Source: Hymenobacter sedentarius (GTDB taxonomy: Bacteria; Bacteroidota; Bacteroidia; Cytophagales; Hymenobacteraceae). From it: a DNA stretch of 64,000 bases. The stretch lies in NCBI RefSeq assembly GCF_001507645.1, contig NZ_CP013909.1, positions 1,550,001-1,614,000 of the forward strand, in the 5' to 3' direction. The notes beneath the pieces are model-generated. The model did no database searches, was not told the origin of the DNA, and saw only the letters and a program-made list of their open reading frames with translations. Shown piece by piece: positions 18,732 to 27,912 of the stretch. Every line of letters starts with the position of its first letter. The stretch's first letter is position 1. The translations under genes and the position numbers were made by a program.

Positions 18732-19967
18732 ATGTCTTCCCAAGCCGACGTCCTCTCCCCGGAGTCCAAAGCCCACTCTGCCCAGAAAGGCAGCACCAAC
18801 GCCAACGGGTTTACCGATTATTTCGACCTCGACGGCCTGCTCACCGAAGAGCACCTGCTCATTCGCCAGAGCATCCGCGACTTCGTGAAAAAGGAGATTT
18901 CGCCCAACATCGAGCAGTGGGCGCAGGACGCGCACTTCCCCAGCGAAATCGTAAAAAAGTTTGGCGACGTCGGCGCGTTCGGCCCCACCATTCCGCAGGA
19001 GTACGGCGGCGGCGGGCTCGACTACATCAGCTACGGCCTGATTATGCAGGAAATTGAGCGCGGCGACTCCGGCATGCGCTCCACGGCCTCGGTGCAGGGC
19101 TCGCTGGTGATGTTCCCTATCTACCAGTACGGCTCGGAGGAGCAGCGCAAGAAGTTCTTGCCCAAGCTGGCCAGCGGCGAGTGGTTGGGCTGTTTCGGCC
19201 TCACCGAGCCCGACCACGGCTCGAACCCCGGCGGCATGACCACCAAAATCGAGGACAAAGGCGACCACTACCTGCTCAACGGCGCCAAGCTCTGGATTTC
19301 GAACTCGCCCGAGTGCCAAGTGGCCGTGGTGTGGGCCAAAAACGAAGCCGGCCGCATCAAGGGCGTGATTGTGGAGCGCGGCATGGAAGGCTTCAGCACG
19401 CCCGAAATCCACAACAAGTGGAGCCTGCGTGCCAGCATCACCGGCGAGCTGGTGTTTGAAGACGTGAAGATTCCCAAAGAGAACATCCTGCCCAACATCG
19501 AAGGCCTGCGCGGCCCGCTCTCCTGCCTCGATTCGGCCCGCTTCGGCATTGCCTGGGGCGCCATCGGCGCGGCCATCGACTGCTACGAGTCGGCCCTGAA
19601 GTACTCGCTGCAGCGCGAGCAGTTCGGCCAGCCCATCGGCGGCTTCCAGCTTCAGCAGAAGAAACTGGCCGAGATGATTACCGAAATCACCAAGGCCCAG
19701 CTCATGGCCTGGCGCCTGGGCGTGCTCAAAAACGAAGGCAAGGCCACCAGCGCCCAAATCTCCATGGCCAAGCGCAACTCCGTGGACATGGCCCTGCACG
19801 TGGCCCGCGAAGCCCGCCAAATTCACGGCGGCATGGGCATCACGGGCGAGTACCCCATCATGCGCCACATGATGAACCTGGAATCGGTGATTACCTACGA
19901 AGGCACCCACGACATTCACCTGCTCATCACCGGGGCAGATATTACCGGCATCCAGGCGTTTAAATAG
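18732..19967 (+). CDS. Glutaryl-CoA dehydrogenase-like acyl-CoA dehydrogenase
   Basis: FAD flavoprotein of 411 residues. The acyl-CoA dehydrogenase signatures GCFGLTEPDHGSNPGG and QIHGGMGITGEYP are present. The C-terminal TYEGTHDIHLLITGADITGIQAF matches glutaryl-CoA dehydrogenase, whose catalytic base is the Glu in YEGTHDIH. It would oxidise and decarboxylate glutaryl-CoA to crotonyl-CoA in lysine/tryptophan breakdown, but specificity within the family needs care. The ATG at 18732 is preferred; an upstream in-frame ATG at 18624 adds 36 residues without family match. A terminator follows at 19984. Confidence 0.92.
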   Translation: MSSQADVLSPESKAHSAQKGSTNANGFTDYFDLDGLLTEEHLLIRQSIRDFVKKEISPNIEQWAQDAHFPSEIVKKFGDVGAFGPTIPQEYGGGGLDYISYGLIMQEIERGDSGMRSTASVQGSLVMFPIYQYGSEEQRKKFLPKLASGEWLGCFGLTEPDHGSNPGGMTTKIEDKGDHYLLNGAKLWISNSPECQVAVVWAKNEAGRIKGVIVERGMEGFSTPEIHNKWSLRASITGELVFEDVKIPKENILPNIEGLRGPLSCLDSARFGIAWGAIGAAIDCYESALKYSLQREQFGQPIGGFQLQQKKLAEMITEITKAQLMAWRLGVLKNEGKATSAQISMAKRNSVDMALHVAREARQIHGGMGITGEYPIMRHMMNLESVITYEGTHDIHLLITGADITGIQAFK

Positions 19968-19983
19968 CCGATTTATCGTCAGT

Positions 19984-20017
19984 AAAAAGGCTGTTCTGGA
20001 AGCAGAGCAGCCTTTTT
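19984..20017 (+). terminator. Rho-independent terminator after the acyl-CoA dehydrogenase
   Basis: Stem AAAAAGGCTG...CAGCCTTTTT with a short loop and a T run, 17 bases after the stop codon. Confidence 0.8.
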
Positions 20018-20031
20018 CATTGCCATTTTAA

Positions 20032-20676
20032 ATGAAGCGGAGTAGCTGGTTTCTGTTCGTGCTTTTTCTCGGGCTGAGCTCGTGCCGGGCCCAGCATGTT
20101 ACCGAAAAGCTGACCTATCAGCTGGCCGAATCAATCCTGCTGGAGATGCGGCCGCCCTTCGTGTATGCGAAGCTCGGCCCTGATGGCAAGTACCATCGGC
20201 AAGCCGCCGTAGCTACCGATTCACCAACTGTGCGACTGCTCTTGCTTGACCATTCGTATTCATCCGACGATGATTACAAATTCGTGTTGGCCGGTAAGGG
20301 AAGCTATGAGCATACGCAACTCCTGAAGTATTTCTCCCCCTCGGATTTAGCTTATATGCGTCGGCAATTGACGGCGAGTAAGCTATTCAAATTCGAACAA
20401 GCTAAAATTTGGCAACCTTGGGTCAGAGTGATTCCGCTGGATACCGTAATAGCCATAAATAAAAGATTAGGCTGGCGGGCACGCATTCTGGCGCGCGATT
20501 CACTATTGCAACGCTACGGAAGTGAAAGAGCCTTCTCTCTCTCGGGTATTTTATTCTCAAAGGACCACAAACGAGCGCTGGTAAACATTAGCGATGATGG
20601 TTGGGTAACCTGCGTGTACACCAAGGTAGGAACCGCTTGGCGTGAAGGTGAACTCCTTTATCTGGTCGAATATTAG
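20032..20676 (+). CDS. Putative lipoprotein of unknown function
   Basis: 214 residues with a lipoprotein signal (MKRSSWFLFVLFLGLSSC). The mature part has no domain I recognise; its end (ILFSKDHKRALVNISDDGWVTCVYTKVGTAWREG) reads like a beta-rich domain. The gene is clearly less GC-rich than its neighbours and stands alone between two terminators, which hints at an accessory gene. Confidence 0.75.
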   Translation: MKRSSWFLFVLFLGLSSCRAQHVTEKLTYQLAESILLEMRPPFVYAKLGPDGKYHRQAAVATDSPTVRLLLLDHSYSSDDDYKFVLAGKGSYEHTQLLKYFSPSDLAYMRRQLTASKLFKFEQAKIWQPWVRVIPLDTVIAINKRLGWRARILARDSLLQRYGSERAFSLSGILFSKDHKRALVNISDDGWVTCVYTKVGTAWREGELLYLVEY

Positions 20677-20735
20677 CCGCGCAGCCAACATGCATTAGCA
20701 GTTCTCCGCTTGTCATCTTGAGCTGAAGCCTAACG

Positions 20736-20767
20736 AAAAGCCGACCTTCAATGAGGGTCGGCTTTTT
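20736..20767 (+). terminator. Rho-independent terminator after the lipoprotein gene
   Basis: Stem AAAAGCCGACC with its complement GGTCGGCTTTT and a T run, 60 bases after the stop codon. The remaining ~200 bases to the next gene are AT-rich and probably hold its promoter. Confidence 0.8.
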
Positions 20768-20965
20768 GATTTTAGGGAAGTTTTTCCTGTCATCGCAAGA
20801 GCCAGTTAACCCGTTGGCTCGCAGATTCTATGAGCCCACCTGCAGCTCAGTTACATATACTCAATGGACCTTTTTTGCTACTGCTATGTGTGTTTGGTTC
20901 AATTTCATATGGTATTATCATTATTTTCGAGTGATTATTAGTCTCACCTTATTCTGCTCGACTAT

Positions 20966-21928
20966 ATGCGTAAACTCTACCAAAGCTTCCTGCTGCCACT
21001 GATATTTTCCAGTTATTTAGTGTCGGCCCAGGCACCTGCTGGCCCCACGGCCGTGCTACACTCGCCTTACTACCATGCCTACCAGCCCAAGGGCATTCCG
21101 GGCACGACGGCCCGCATTGGCGTGCTGCCCACGCGGCTGCAGCACATCGCGGCCCGGTACATCGTGGGCAAGACGCGGGCGCAGGTGTTGCTCGATTCCA
21201 TCAGCGGGTTCCTGAGCCGGCAGCCGGGCATGCTGGCCGTGGCGCTGCCTACCGAAGCCAAGCCCAACAACCTGCCCGACGTATTCTTTGGCACCCGTGC
21301 CCAGGAGCTGCCCGGCACTCTGCCCGGCTACGTTCAAAACCTGAAGTGCTCCAGCGCCAGCTACAACTGCGTGCAGCTGGCCGGTTGGGCTGGCCAGGGA
21401 CCTACCCGCAAAGCCCTGGTGGAGCTGATGGCCACCCAAAAACTCGACTACCTGCTCGTGCCCATGGTACGCGAAGCCAGCCTGCACCTATCCCGGAAGA
21501 AAGAGGGTTCAAGCCTTTCGGCCACTGGCTCGGGTGTGCCCACCGATTATTATCTGGACCAGGGCTCGGGCCACGTAGCGCCGTTCAAACGCCTGGAAGA
21601 CCTGACTGGCACCGTGGGTATGCTCGTGCTCACCGCCGCGCTGCTGGATGCCCAAGGCAACCTGGTAATGGTAGGGGCGGAGGGCCTGAAAAGCCTCGGC
21701 GATGGCCTCCCGCCCAAGCGCCTGGTGGTAAACGAGCCCTGCCTGGCCCTTGCTCCCGATTACGATGCTCTGCTGCTCCCGCTCCTGCGCGACGACCTGC
21801 CCACCCCGCGCCCGGCGTGGCAGGAAGCCACCGAGCAGCTGGCCCTGCGCCTCACCGGCCGCCGCCCTGCGCAGGCAGATTCGCCGTACCAGCTGCTGAA
21901 TCCGGCCGCGGCGGTGGCCCAACACTAG
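20966..21928 (+). CDS. Secreted protein of unknown function
   Basis: 320 residues with an N-terminal signal peptide (LLPLIFSSYLVSAQA). No known domain was recognised. The sequence IGVLPTRLQHIAARYIVG, the KLDYLLVPMV strand and LTAALLDAQGNLVMVGAEGLKSL resemble periplasmic lipoproteins that handle outer-surface assembly (CsgG-like folds), but this is only an impression. Start ATG at 20966 follows an AT-rich leader. Confidence 0.72.
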   Translation: MRKLYQSFLLPLIFSSYLVSAQAPAGPTAVLHSPYYHAYQPKGIPGTTARIGVLPTRLQHIAARYIVGKTRAQVLLDSISGFLSRQPGMLAVALPTEAKPNNLPDVFFGTRAQELPGTLPGYVQNLKCSSASYNCVQLAGWAGQGPTRKALVELMATQKLDYLLVPMVREASLHLSRKKEGSSLSATGSGVPTDYYLDQGSGHVAPFKRLEDLTGTVGMLVLTAALLDAQGNLVMVGAEGLKSLGDGLPPKRLVVNEPCLALAPDYDALLLPLLRDDLPTPRPAWQEATEQLALRLTGRRPAQADSPYQLLNPAAAVAQH

Positions 21929-21975
21929 GCGTAAGTACCGGGCATGGCGTTACTTTGCTAGCTCACTGCTCTCTT

Positions 21976-22326
21976 ATGCCAGACGCCGCTTCCTCTTCCG
22001 CCGAACCCCTCGTGCTGCTCGAATGCCTCGTGGCCGGCACCTCGCACCGCGACAACCTCGTGCAATACGAGCCCGGCCTGACCGTGGGCCAGCCCCTGCT
22101 GCTCAGCCGCGAGCCCGCCAACAAGTACGACGACTGGGCCGTGCAGGTGCACACCGCACCCGCCACCGACCCCGCCAACGTGTGGCTGGGCTACCTGCCC
22201 GAAGGCCGCAACGAAACCGTGGCGCGCCTGCTCGACGCGGGCAAAAACCTCACGGCCCGGCTCAACCACAAATCCTGGGAATCGGACTGGCTACACCTCG
22301 ACATTGAAGTGCTGCTGCACGAGTAG
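21976..22326 (+). CDS. Stand-alone HIRAN domain protein
   Basis: 116 residues that are almost entirely a HIRAN-like domain: LECLVAGTSHRD, then VGQPLLLSREPANKYDDWAVQVH and VWLGYLPEGRNETVARLLDAG. HIRAN domains are known as parts of SNF2-type helicases such as HLTF, where they bind 3' DNA ends; stand-alone bacterial copies are less studied. ATG at 21976; the longer frame upstream is a shadow of the previous gene. No partner gene nearby other than ruvB 293 bases on. Confidence 0.8.
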   Translation: MPDAASSSAEPLVLLECLVAGTSHRDNLVQYEPGLTVGQPLLLSREPANKYDDWAVQVHTAPATDPANVWLGYLPEGRNETVARLLDAGKNLTARLNHKSWESDWLHLDIEVLLHE

Positions 22327-22366
22327 CCTGCATCTCGCTGGCACCTCTTCTCATGCTAAAGCCACT

Positions 22367-22454
22367 TGTCATGCAGAGCGCAGCGAAGCATCTTATCACC
22401 GCTGCACGTTTCATCCGAACGTGAGAAGATGCGTCGCAGGCTCAGCATGACAAA
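22367..22454. repeat. Degenerate member of palindromic family R1
   Basis: Arms TTGTCATGCAGAGCGCAGCG and AGGCTCAGCATGACAAA surround AAGCATCTT/GAAGATGC words. It shares the GTCATG...GAAGCATCT layout of the R1 repeats but the inner arm is changed. It occupies the 292-base gap before ruvB; nothing else was recognised there. Confidence 0.6.
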
Positions 22455-22618
22455 CGATTAAGACAAGGATAAAGGGAAGTATCTGCGAGCCACTTTGCTG
22501 TTCTCTACACAACAGCAGCAAAAAGCATTTTTTTGAATGGTAAAGGAGCTTTTTTGCCAGCGGTGCGGTTTCTCATCTGGTTAGCAAGCTGCAACCAATA
22601 ATTTTAGTAAATATCATT

Positions 22619-23674
22619 ATGCGCGAAGCCTATCTCACGGGCGGCACCGATAATTTGGATGCCACCGACAAGGATATTGACAAGGCCCTGCGGCCGCTGT
22701 CGTTCGGTGACTTTACGGGCCAGGAAAAGATTCTGGAAAACCTGAAGGTATTCGTGGCTGCCGCCAAGCAGCGCGGCGATGCCCTCGACCACGTGCTGCT
22801 GCACGGCCCTCCTGGCCTGGGCAAAACCACGCTCTCGCACATCATTGCCAACGAGTTGGGCTCGGGCATTAAGATGACCTCGGGCCCGGTGCTGGACAAG
22901 CCGAGCGACCTAGCTGGCCTGCTTACTAACCTGGAGCCGCACGACGTGCTGTTTATCGATGAGATTCACCGGCTCAACCCCGTGGTGGAAGAGTACCTGT
23001 ACTCGGCCATGGAGGACTACCGCATCGACATCATGCTCGACTCGGGCCCGAATGCCCGCTCGGTGCAGATTTCGCTGTCGCCCTTCACGCTGGTGGGGGC
23101 CACCACCCGCTCGGGCATGCTCACGGCGCCGCTGCGGGCTCGTTTCGGCATTTCGGCCCGTTTGGAATACTACGATTCGAAGCTGCTCACCACCATTGTG
23201 CTGCGCTCGGCCGAGATTCTGGGCACGCCCATCCACGAGGACGCGGCTTTCGAAATTGCCCGCCGCTCGCGCGGTACCCCGCGCATAGCCAACAACCTGC
23301 TGCGCCGCACCCGAGACTTCGCCCAGATTAAAGGCGACGGCACCATCACGGTGGAAATAGCTCAATTTGCCCTCAACGCCCTCGACGTAGACGCCCGCGG
23401 CCTCGACGACATGGACAAGCGCATCCTGACCACCATCATCGACAAGTTCAAGGGCGGCCCGGTGGGCATCAGCACCATCGCCACGGCCTGCGGCGAGGAA
23501 GGCGAAACCATCGAGGAAGTGTACGAGCCGTTCCTCATTCAGGAAGGCTACATCAAGCGCACTTCGCGCGGCCGCGAAGCCACGGAGGCGGCTTACCAGC
23601 ACCTGGGCCGCCTGTTGCCCAACCACCTGCGCGGCAACAACGGCGCCAGCCTGTTTGATGAGGTTACGCAGTAA
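22619..23674 (+). CDS. ruvB: Holliday junction branch migration ATPase RuvB
   Basis: Hexameric AAA+ motor of the RuvAB complex that drives branch migration in recombination and repair. 351 residues with [12 protein letters not shown] at the start, Walker [10 protein letters not shown], Walker B FIDEIH, the sensor GATTRSG and the C-terminal winged helix ending [14 protein letters not shown]. Start ATG at 22619. ruvA and ruvC are not in the window, so the genes are unlinked, as is common. A palindromic repeat begins six bases after the stop. Confidence 0.97.
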   Translation: MREAYLTGGTDNLDATDKDIDKALRPLSFGDFTGQEKILENLKVFVAAAKQRGDALDHVLLHGPPGLGKTTLSHIIANELGSGIKMTSGPVLDKPSDLAGLLTNLEPHDVLFIDEIHRLNPVVEEYLYSAMEDYRIDIMLDSGPNARSVQISLSPFTLVGATTRSGMLTAPLRARFGISARLEYYDSKLLTTIVLRSAEILGTPIHEDAAFEIARRSRGTPRIANNLLRRTRDFAQIKGDGTITVEIAQFALNALDVDARGLDDMDKRILTTIIDKFKGGPVGISTIATACGEEGETIEEVYEPFLIQEGYIKRTSRGREATEAAYQHLGRLLPNHLRGNNGASLFDEVTQ

Positions 23675-23680
23675 TTCTTT

Positions 23681-23742
23681 GTAGCGCGGACTTTTCGTCC
23701 GCGCATAGGTGAGGCAGGCGCGGACTAAAAGTCCGCGCTACA
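23681..23742. repeat. Palindromic repeat (GTAGCGCGGACTTTTCGTCC)
   Basis: Two arms (23681-23704 and 23718-23742) are near-perfect complements, and each arm is itself self-complementary around TTTTC or AAAAG. It can fold as one long hairpin or two short ones. It may also end ruvB transcription. Confidence 0.8.
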
Positions 23743-23805
23743 CCGGAACGCGCCGCCCCCAGCGGCGCGTTTCTTGTTTCTTCGCATTTCCAACACCCTT
23801 TGCCC

Positions 23806-24741
23806 ATGCTTCCTCAGTCCGAATGGGCCCCCTTCATCAAGCGCCGCGCGGCGGAGCTGGGCTTCATGGCCTGCGGTATTTCTAAGGCCGAGTTTCTGGA
23901 GGAAGAAGCCCCGCGCCTGGAAACCTGGCTCACCAAGCGGATGAACGGCAAGATGGGCTACATGGAAAACCACTTCGATAAGCGCCTCGACCCGCGGTTG
24001 CTCGTGGATGGCGCTAAATCGGTGATTTCGCTGCTGCTTAACTACTACCCCGCGCCCGAGGACCAGCAGCCCGACGAAACGCTTAAAATCAGTAAGTACG
24101 CCTACGGCCGTGACTACCACTTCGTCATCAAAGACAAGCTGAAGACGCTGCTGGCCGACATGGAAGCCGAAATCGGCGCCATCGGCGGGCGGTGCTTCGT
24201 CGATTCGGCGCCGGTGCTCGACAAGGCCTGGGCTAAAAAAAGCGGCCTGGGCTGGGTGGGCAAAAACTCCAACCTAATAACCCCCGGCACCGGCTCGTTC
24301 TACTTCATTGCCGAGCTGATAGTGGACGTGGAGCTGCCTGCCGACGGCCCCATCCGGGACTACTGCGGCACCTGCACCAAATGCCTCGACGCTTGCCCCA
24401 CCCAAGCCATTACCGAGCCCTACGTGGTAGACGGCAGCAAGTGCATCAGCTACTTCACCATTGAGCTGAAGGACCAGATACCGACGGAAGTGGCCGGGCA
24501 GTTCGGCAACTGGGTGTTCGGCTGCGACATCTGCCAGGACGTGTGTCCCTGGAACCGATTTTCGAAGCCGCACCAAGAGCCGCAGTTCAACCCCGCACCC
24601 GGCCTCAAAGACCTGACGCCCGGCGACTGGCGCGAAATCACCCACGAATTATTCACGGAGCTGTTCCGCCAGTCGGCCGTGAAGCGCACGGGCTACGAAG
24701 GGCTAAAACGCAATATTAAGTTTGTGGTCGATGGTGAGTAG
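23806..24741 (+). CDS. queG: Epoxyqueuosine reductase
   Basis: Cytoplasmic cobalamin and iron-sulfur enzyme that makes queuosine, the modified base in tRNA for Asn, Asp, His and Tyr. 311 residues. Two 4Fe-4S sets are visible: [16 protein letters not shown] and [11 protein letters not shown]. Upstream, the cobalamin-domain motif VGKNSNLI and [10 protein letters not shown] are present. ATG at 23806 begins MLPQSEW; a TTG two codons before is less likely. Not in an operon with other queuosine genes. Confidence 0.95.
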   Translation: MLPQSEWAPFIKRRAAELGFMACGISKAEFLEEEAPRLETWLTKRMNGKMGYMENHFDKRLDPRLLVDGAKSVISLLLNYYPAPEDQQPDETLKISKYAYGRDYHFVIKDKLKTLLADMEAEIGAIGGRCFVDSAPVLDKAWAKKSGLGWVGKNSNLITPGTGSFYFIAELIVDVELPADGPIRDYCGTCTKCLDACPTQAITEPYVVDGSKCISYFTIELKDQIPTEVAGQFGNWVFGCDICQDVCPWNRFSKPHQEPQFNPAPGLKDLTPGDWREITHELFTELFRQSAVKRTGYEGLKRNIKFVVDGE

Positions 24742-24810
24742 CCACCAGCAGGCCCTCCGCAGTCGCTTTCCAAGGACTGCCGATACCCACGCTACCCCAC
24801 TACGGGCTGA

Positions 24811-25026
24811 TTACCCCAGGCCGACCTGCAAAGTGTTTTGGTCGAGGCTGCCGAAAACGCGCTTGAGCACCTTGCGGTAGATTCTGGCGAACTGCTGGTA
24901 GCACCAGCTGCGAAAATCGGGTACTTCCGTGGGCACGAGCATCTTGAGGGCCTTGCGGAGTTCTTTTTCAAAAAGTGCCTTGTTGAAGCTTACTTTCAGC
25001 AGAATCATTTTCACGTAATCTAGCAT
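24811..25026 (-). CDS. Small conserved cytoplasmic protein
   Basis: 71 residues, basic and helical, beginning MLDYVKMILLKVSFNKALFEKELRKALKML with no signal peptide. The regular heptad-like spacing of leucines and the ALFEKELRKAL pattern look like a genuine conserved protein rather than chance; function unknown. An AT-rich leader upstream probably holds the promoter. Confidence 0.65.
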   Translation of the reverse strand: MLDYVKMILLKVSFNKALFEKELRKALKMLVPTEVPDFRSWCYQQFARIYRKVLKRVFGSLDQNTLQVGLG

Positions 25027-25181
25027 AGGAACAGGAGTACGAGTGAAGAATAAAGACGACTAAATAAGGCGCCAAGTTCTACGGAAGAGCTTGGCTGCCA
25101 ACTAGTATAAAGATACGAAAAGGAAGTGAGTCCGCGCAAAGTCTAAAGCCTTTTTTACGCTGTCTGCGGGGGGCATACGCA

Positions 25182-25207
25182 AAAGGAGCGGCCTGGGCCG
25201 CTCCTTT
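25182..25207 (-). terminator. Terminator of the ferritin-like cluster
   Basis: Perfect 12-base stem (AAAGGAGCGGCC) with a two-base spacer, 30 bases after the last ferritin-like gene's stop. Confidence 0.8.
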
Positions 25208-25236
25208 GCACATTAAAGCCAAAAATTTGTGTTCGC

Positions 25237-26130
25237 CTAGCTAAAGAGGTTAAGCAGGGCCGTGGCCTGGGCCGTGGGCAGCGGCTCGTCAAACGCCGAG
25301 GCGTAAGCTCCGGCTTGTACGGCGATGCTGCCGGTGAGGAGGCTGGCAAACGGCACTACGTTGGCTCCGGTCACCACTTGCTTTTCGTTGGTCTCGAAGC
25401 TGTAGATGGATACGGGCGCGGCACTGCCGCCCGCGGGGCTGGGCACGAGCACGGCGGGAGTGGGCGGCGTATCGGCCGCGCTGGGCCAGTTTTTTACCAC
25501 GGCCCCACTCTGGGTGTTGCGGCGCAGCGTGCGGATATGCGAGGCATGCCGGGCTTCTACCGATTGCATGCGGAGCACCACATCGAGCAGCAGCCGGTCG
25601 CTCCTGAAGGTGACCATTTGGCCCAGGTAAATGCTGGCACTGGCGTCTTCGAGCTGCTGAGCCAGTTGCAGGAAGGCGTTGTAGTCGGTCATCACGTTCG
25701 GAAACAGCGTGGGGTTGCCGGCGTTGTTCTTGCGGCCGCTGAAGTCGAAGGCGGGCGTGGCGGGCGGTGTGAGGCCGCCCGACGTTAGGGAGGTGCGCAG
25801 AAACCGGGCGTGGTTCTGCTGCTGGGCCAGGATGCGCTCGAAGTCGGGGCGCACGGCTGCCTGCGCGGCGTTGGAAAGCACGGCGCCCGCGGCCAGGGCC
25901 TGGGTGTAGAACGCGGCCAGCAGCTCTTCGAGCTTGAGCAGCAGCAGGGTGCTGTCGAGGGAAGCGTCGGTGGGCGCGGCTTGGGCCGGCAGCGCCAGGG
26001 CTAGGGGCAAAGCCACCGCGGCAGCCTTGGCACCGGCCTGGCCCAACTGGCGCAGCAAGTGGCGGCGCGGGGCCGCAGCCGGAGAAGCATCGACGGCGCT
26101 AAGCTGGTCGAGAAAAGAGAGAAGGTTCAT
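25237..26130 (-). CDS. Ferritin-like domain exported protein (type A, copy 1)
   Basis: 297 residues with a ferritin-like (Ferritin_2/DUF4439-like) four-helix domain: KLEELLAAFYTQALAAG, NHARFLRTSL and VEARHASHIRTLRR. It starts MNLLSFLDQL and carries a basic RR stretch before a hydrophobic segment, like a Tat-type export signal. Usual metal ligands (E, H) are present in the EARHASH motif. It pairs with the lipoprotein type B gene 29 bases upstream and is a paralogue of 27065-27883. Role in iron or redox handling is inference. Confidence 0.85.
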   Translation of the reverse strand: MNLLSFLDQLSAVDASPAAAPRRHLLRQLGQAGAKAAAVALPLALALPAQAAPTDASLDSTLLLLKLEELLAAFYTQALAAGAVLSNAAQAAVRPDFERILAQQQNHARFLRTSLTSGGLTPPATPAFDFSGRKNNAGNPTLFPNVMTDYNAFLQLAQQLEDASASIYLGQMVTFRSDRLLLDVVLRMQSVEARHASHIRTLRRNTQSGAVVKNWPSAADTPPTPAVLVPSPAGGSAAPVSIYSFETNEKQVVTGANVVPFASLLTGSIAVQAGAYASAFDEPLPTAQATALLNLFS

Positions 26131-26159
26131 GCGGGAACGGGCAAAAAAGAGCGGCCGGC

Positions 26160-26876
26160 CTAAGCCGTGGGCAGCGAATCGGTGGATACCACGATGGGCA
26201 GGAAAAAAGCTTTGGCCTCGGCCACTACTTGCACGGGCGACTTGGCCAGGCTCACGCTCTGCAGGGCGCCGGTGCTTATCACCACGTCGTCGCCGGCAAA
26301 TGAGCCCGGCGTCCGCAGGTCGCGGACCAGGGCGGCGTGCCGGGCCTCCACCGAGACCACCTTGGCCAGCAAACTCACGGTGGTAATGGTTTTGAGCAGC
26401 CGCAGCGCGCCGGTATAAGCCGCTACGCCGAGGTCTTCGAGCTGCTGGGCGCCGGCCAGCACCCCGGCCCGGGTGGTGAGGGTGAGGGACGAAAAGTCAA
26501 AAACCAGCGGCTTGGAAAACGCGGCGTCGAAGGCATCGGTGCCCAGGACGTAGCGCAGGGTTTCGCGGTGCACCAGCTCGTGGTCGCGCAGGTCGTCGAA
26601 GATGGCCTTTTCGCCCGTGCGCAAATCAGCCGGTGGCGCATCCACCACTTTCTGGTAAAAGGCGGTTTTGAGCTGCTCCAGCAAGTAGAGGTAGTTGAGC
26701 AGGCCAGTGTCCGCGCTGCCCAGGGTAAGCAGGTTGGGGTTGACGGGGACTGGGGTGGGCGTGTCGGTGGAGCAGCCGGCCAGTACTAGCGAGGCCGCGG
26801 CCGCCGAGGCGCCCGCTACCCGTAAAAAAGTGCGACGATGCAGGGCCCCGGGCTGGGGAAAATACGAATCAGACAT
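26160..26876 (-). CDS. Ferritin-like domain lipoprotein (type B, copy 1)
   Basis: 238 residues from ATG at 26876. The leader has a Tat-like RRTFLR motif and a lipobox LVLAGC, so it is an exported lipoprotein. The ferritin-like helices include LYLLEQLKTAFYQKV, HELVHRETLRYVL and VEARHAALVRDLR. It is a paralogue of 27913-28635 and forms a unit with the type A gene downstream. Longer in-frame start at 27002 adds an unsupported 42 residues. Confidence 0.85.
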   Translation of the reverse strand: MSDSYFPQPGALHRRTFLRVAGASAAAASLVLAGCSTDTPTPVPVNPNLLTLGSADTGLLNYLYLLEQLKTAFYQKVVDAPPADLRTGEKAIFDDLRDHELVHRETLRYVLGTDAFDAAFSKPLVFDFSSLTLTTRAGVLAGAQQLEDLGVAAYTGALRLLKTITTVSLLAKVVSVEARHAALVRDLRTPGSFAGDDVVISTGALQSVSLAKSPVQVVAEAKAFFLPIVVSTDSLPTA

Positions 26877-27007
26877 AAGAAAAGAACCGGTGGATGCCCA
26901 AGCGCACCCGGCCGCTATCGACAAAGATACTCGCCGAGCCGCAGGGGTGGCATGCCCGCCAAAAAAGCTTGCGGCATCACTGAATTCGGCGGGCTGAAAC
27001 AAAATGC

Positions 27008-27042
27008 AAAAGCCGGCCCCGCGTGAGCAGGACCGGCTTTTA
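27008..27042 (-). terminator. Terminator between the two ferritin-like units
   Basis: Stem AAAAGCCGG with CCGGCTTTT and a T run on the minus strand, just past the stop of the second type A copy. It separates the two duplicated units. Confidence 0.7.
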
Positions 27043-27064
27043 AGCGGTGGTCTGGTTATGAGGG

Positions 27065-27883
27065 TTAGCCCACCAGGCCCCCGGCGCGGCTCATATCGAG
27101 CACTTCGGCAGGAGTGAGGGGCTCGTCAAACGAGGCAGCCACGTCGACGGCCGAGTAAGGCGTGCCGAGTGCCGTGGTCAGGTTGAAACCAGCCTGGGTC
27201 ACGTTGCTCTCCGGGATGGCGCCGGTGTACGCGGCGTTGCTCGAAACGTCTTCGCCGGTGGTAACCCATGGGTTTTTACCGCGCATGTAGCGAATGTGCG
27301 ACGCGTGACGCGCTTCCACCGAATGGATTTGCAGGGCCACGGTCAGCAGGTTGACATTGCCAATGCCCGTGATGTTCTGGTCGGCCGTGCCGGTCAGCTC
27401 GGCGGCGCGGCCTTTGTAGGCCCGCACGCCGGTGTCTTCCAGTACCTGAGCCACTACCAGCTGGTCGGCGTAAGCCGCCGGGAAAGCCGAAGCCTTGAAC
27501 TTAACACCCGTTTTGGGGGTGCCGCCCAGCGCTTTAATTACGTTGGTGAGCAGGGCGACGTGGGCGTCTTCGTGCTTTTTAATCTGGGCAATGGCGGCTA
27601 CGCCGGCGCCGGTGGCAGTGCCAGCGGCTACAAACTGACGGTAGAAGTCGGCTTCCAGCAGCTCCAGCGTCAGAGCGTAGTTCAGGATGTCGATGGGGGT
27701 GTCGACACTGGTGCCGGCGTAGGCTTTCTGGAACATGCTGCCCAGCAATACGGGCGTGGTGGCCAGGGCCGAGCGCTTGGCAAATGTGCCCAGGGACTGG
27801 AACACGGCGCGGCGCGAATCGAAGCGGCCCAGAGCGTCGCTGTCCACTTCGGCGAGTTGTTCGATAATCTTGAAGAAATTCAT
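27065..27883 (-). CDS. Ferritin-like domain exported protein (type A, copy 2)
   Basis: 272 residues, paralogue of 25237-26130. Begins MNFFKIIEQLAEVDSD with a SRRAVF twin-arginine-like motif and a hydrophobic segment. Ferritin-like helices: TLELLEADFYRQFVAAG, KKHEDAHVALLTNV, VEARHASHIRYMRG. Immediately downstream (29 bases) of the type B copy 2 gene and ahead of a terminator, suggesting one two-gene transcript. Confidence 0.87.
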   Translation of the reverse strand: MNFFKIIEQLAEVDSDALGRFDSRRAVFQSLGTFAKRSALATTPVLLGSMFQKAYAGTSVDTPIDILNYALTLELLEADFYRQFVAAGTATGAGVAAIAQIKKHEDAHVALLTNVIKALGGTPKTGVKFKASAFPAAYADQLVVAQVLEDTGVRAYKGRAAELTGTADQNITGIGNVNLLTVALQIHSVEARHASHIRYMRGKNPWVTTGEDVSSNAAYTGAIPESNVTQAGFNLTTALGTPYSAVDVAASFDEPLTPAEVLDMSRAGGLVG

Positions 27884-27912
27884 AACAAAAGGTATTTACG
27901 AAGTGGAAGGAG

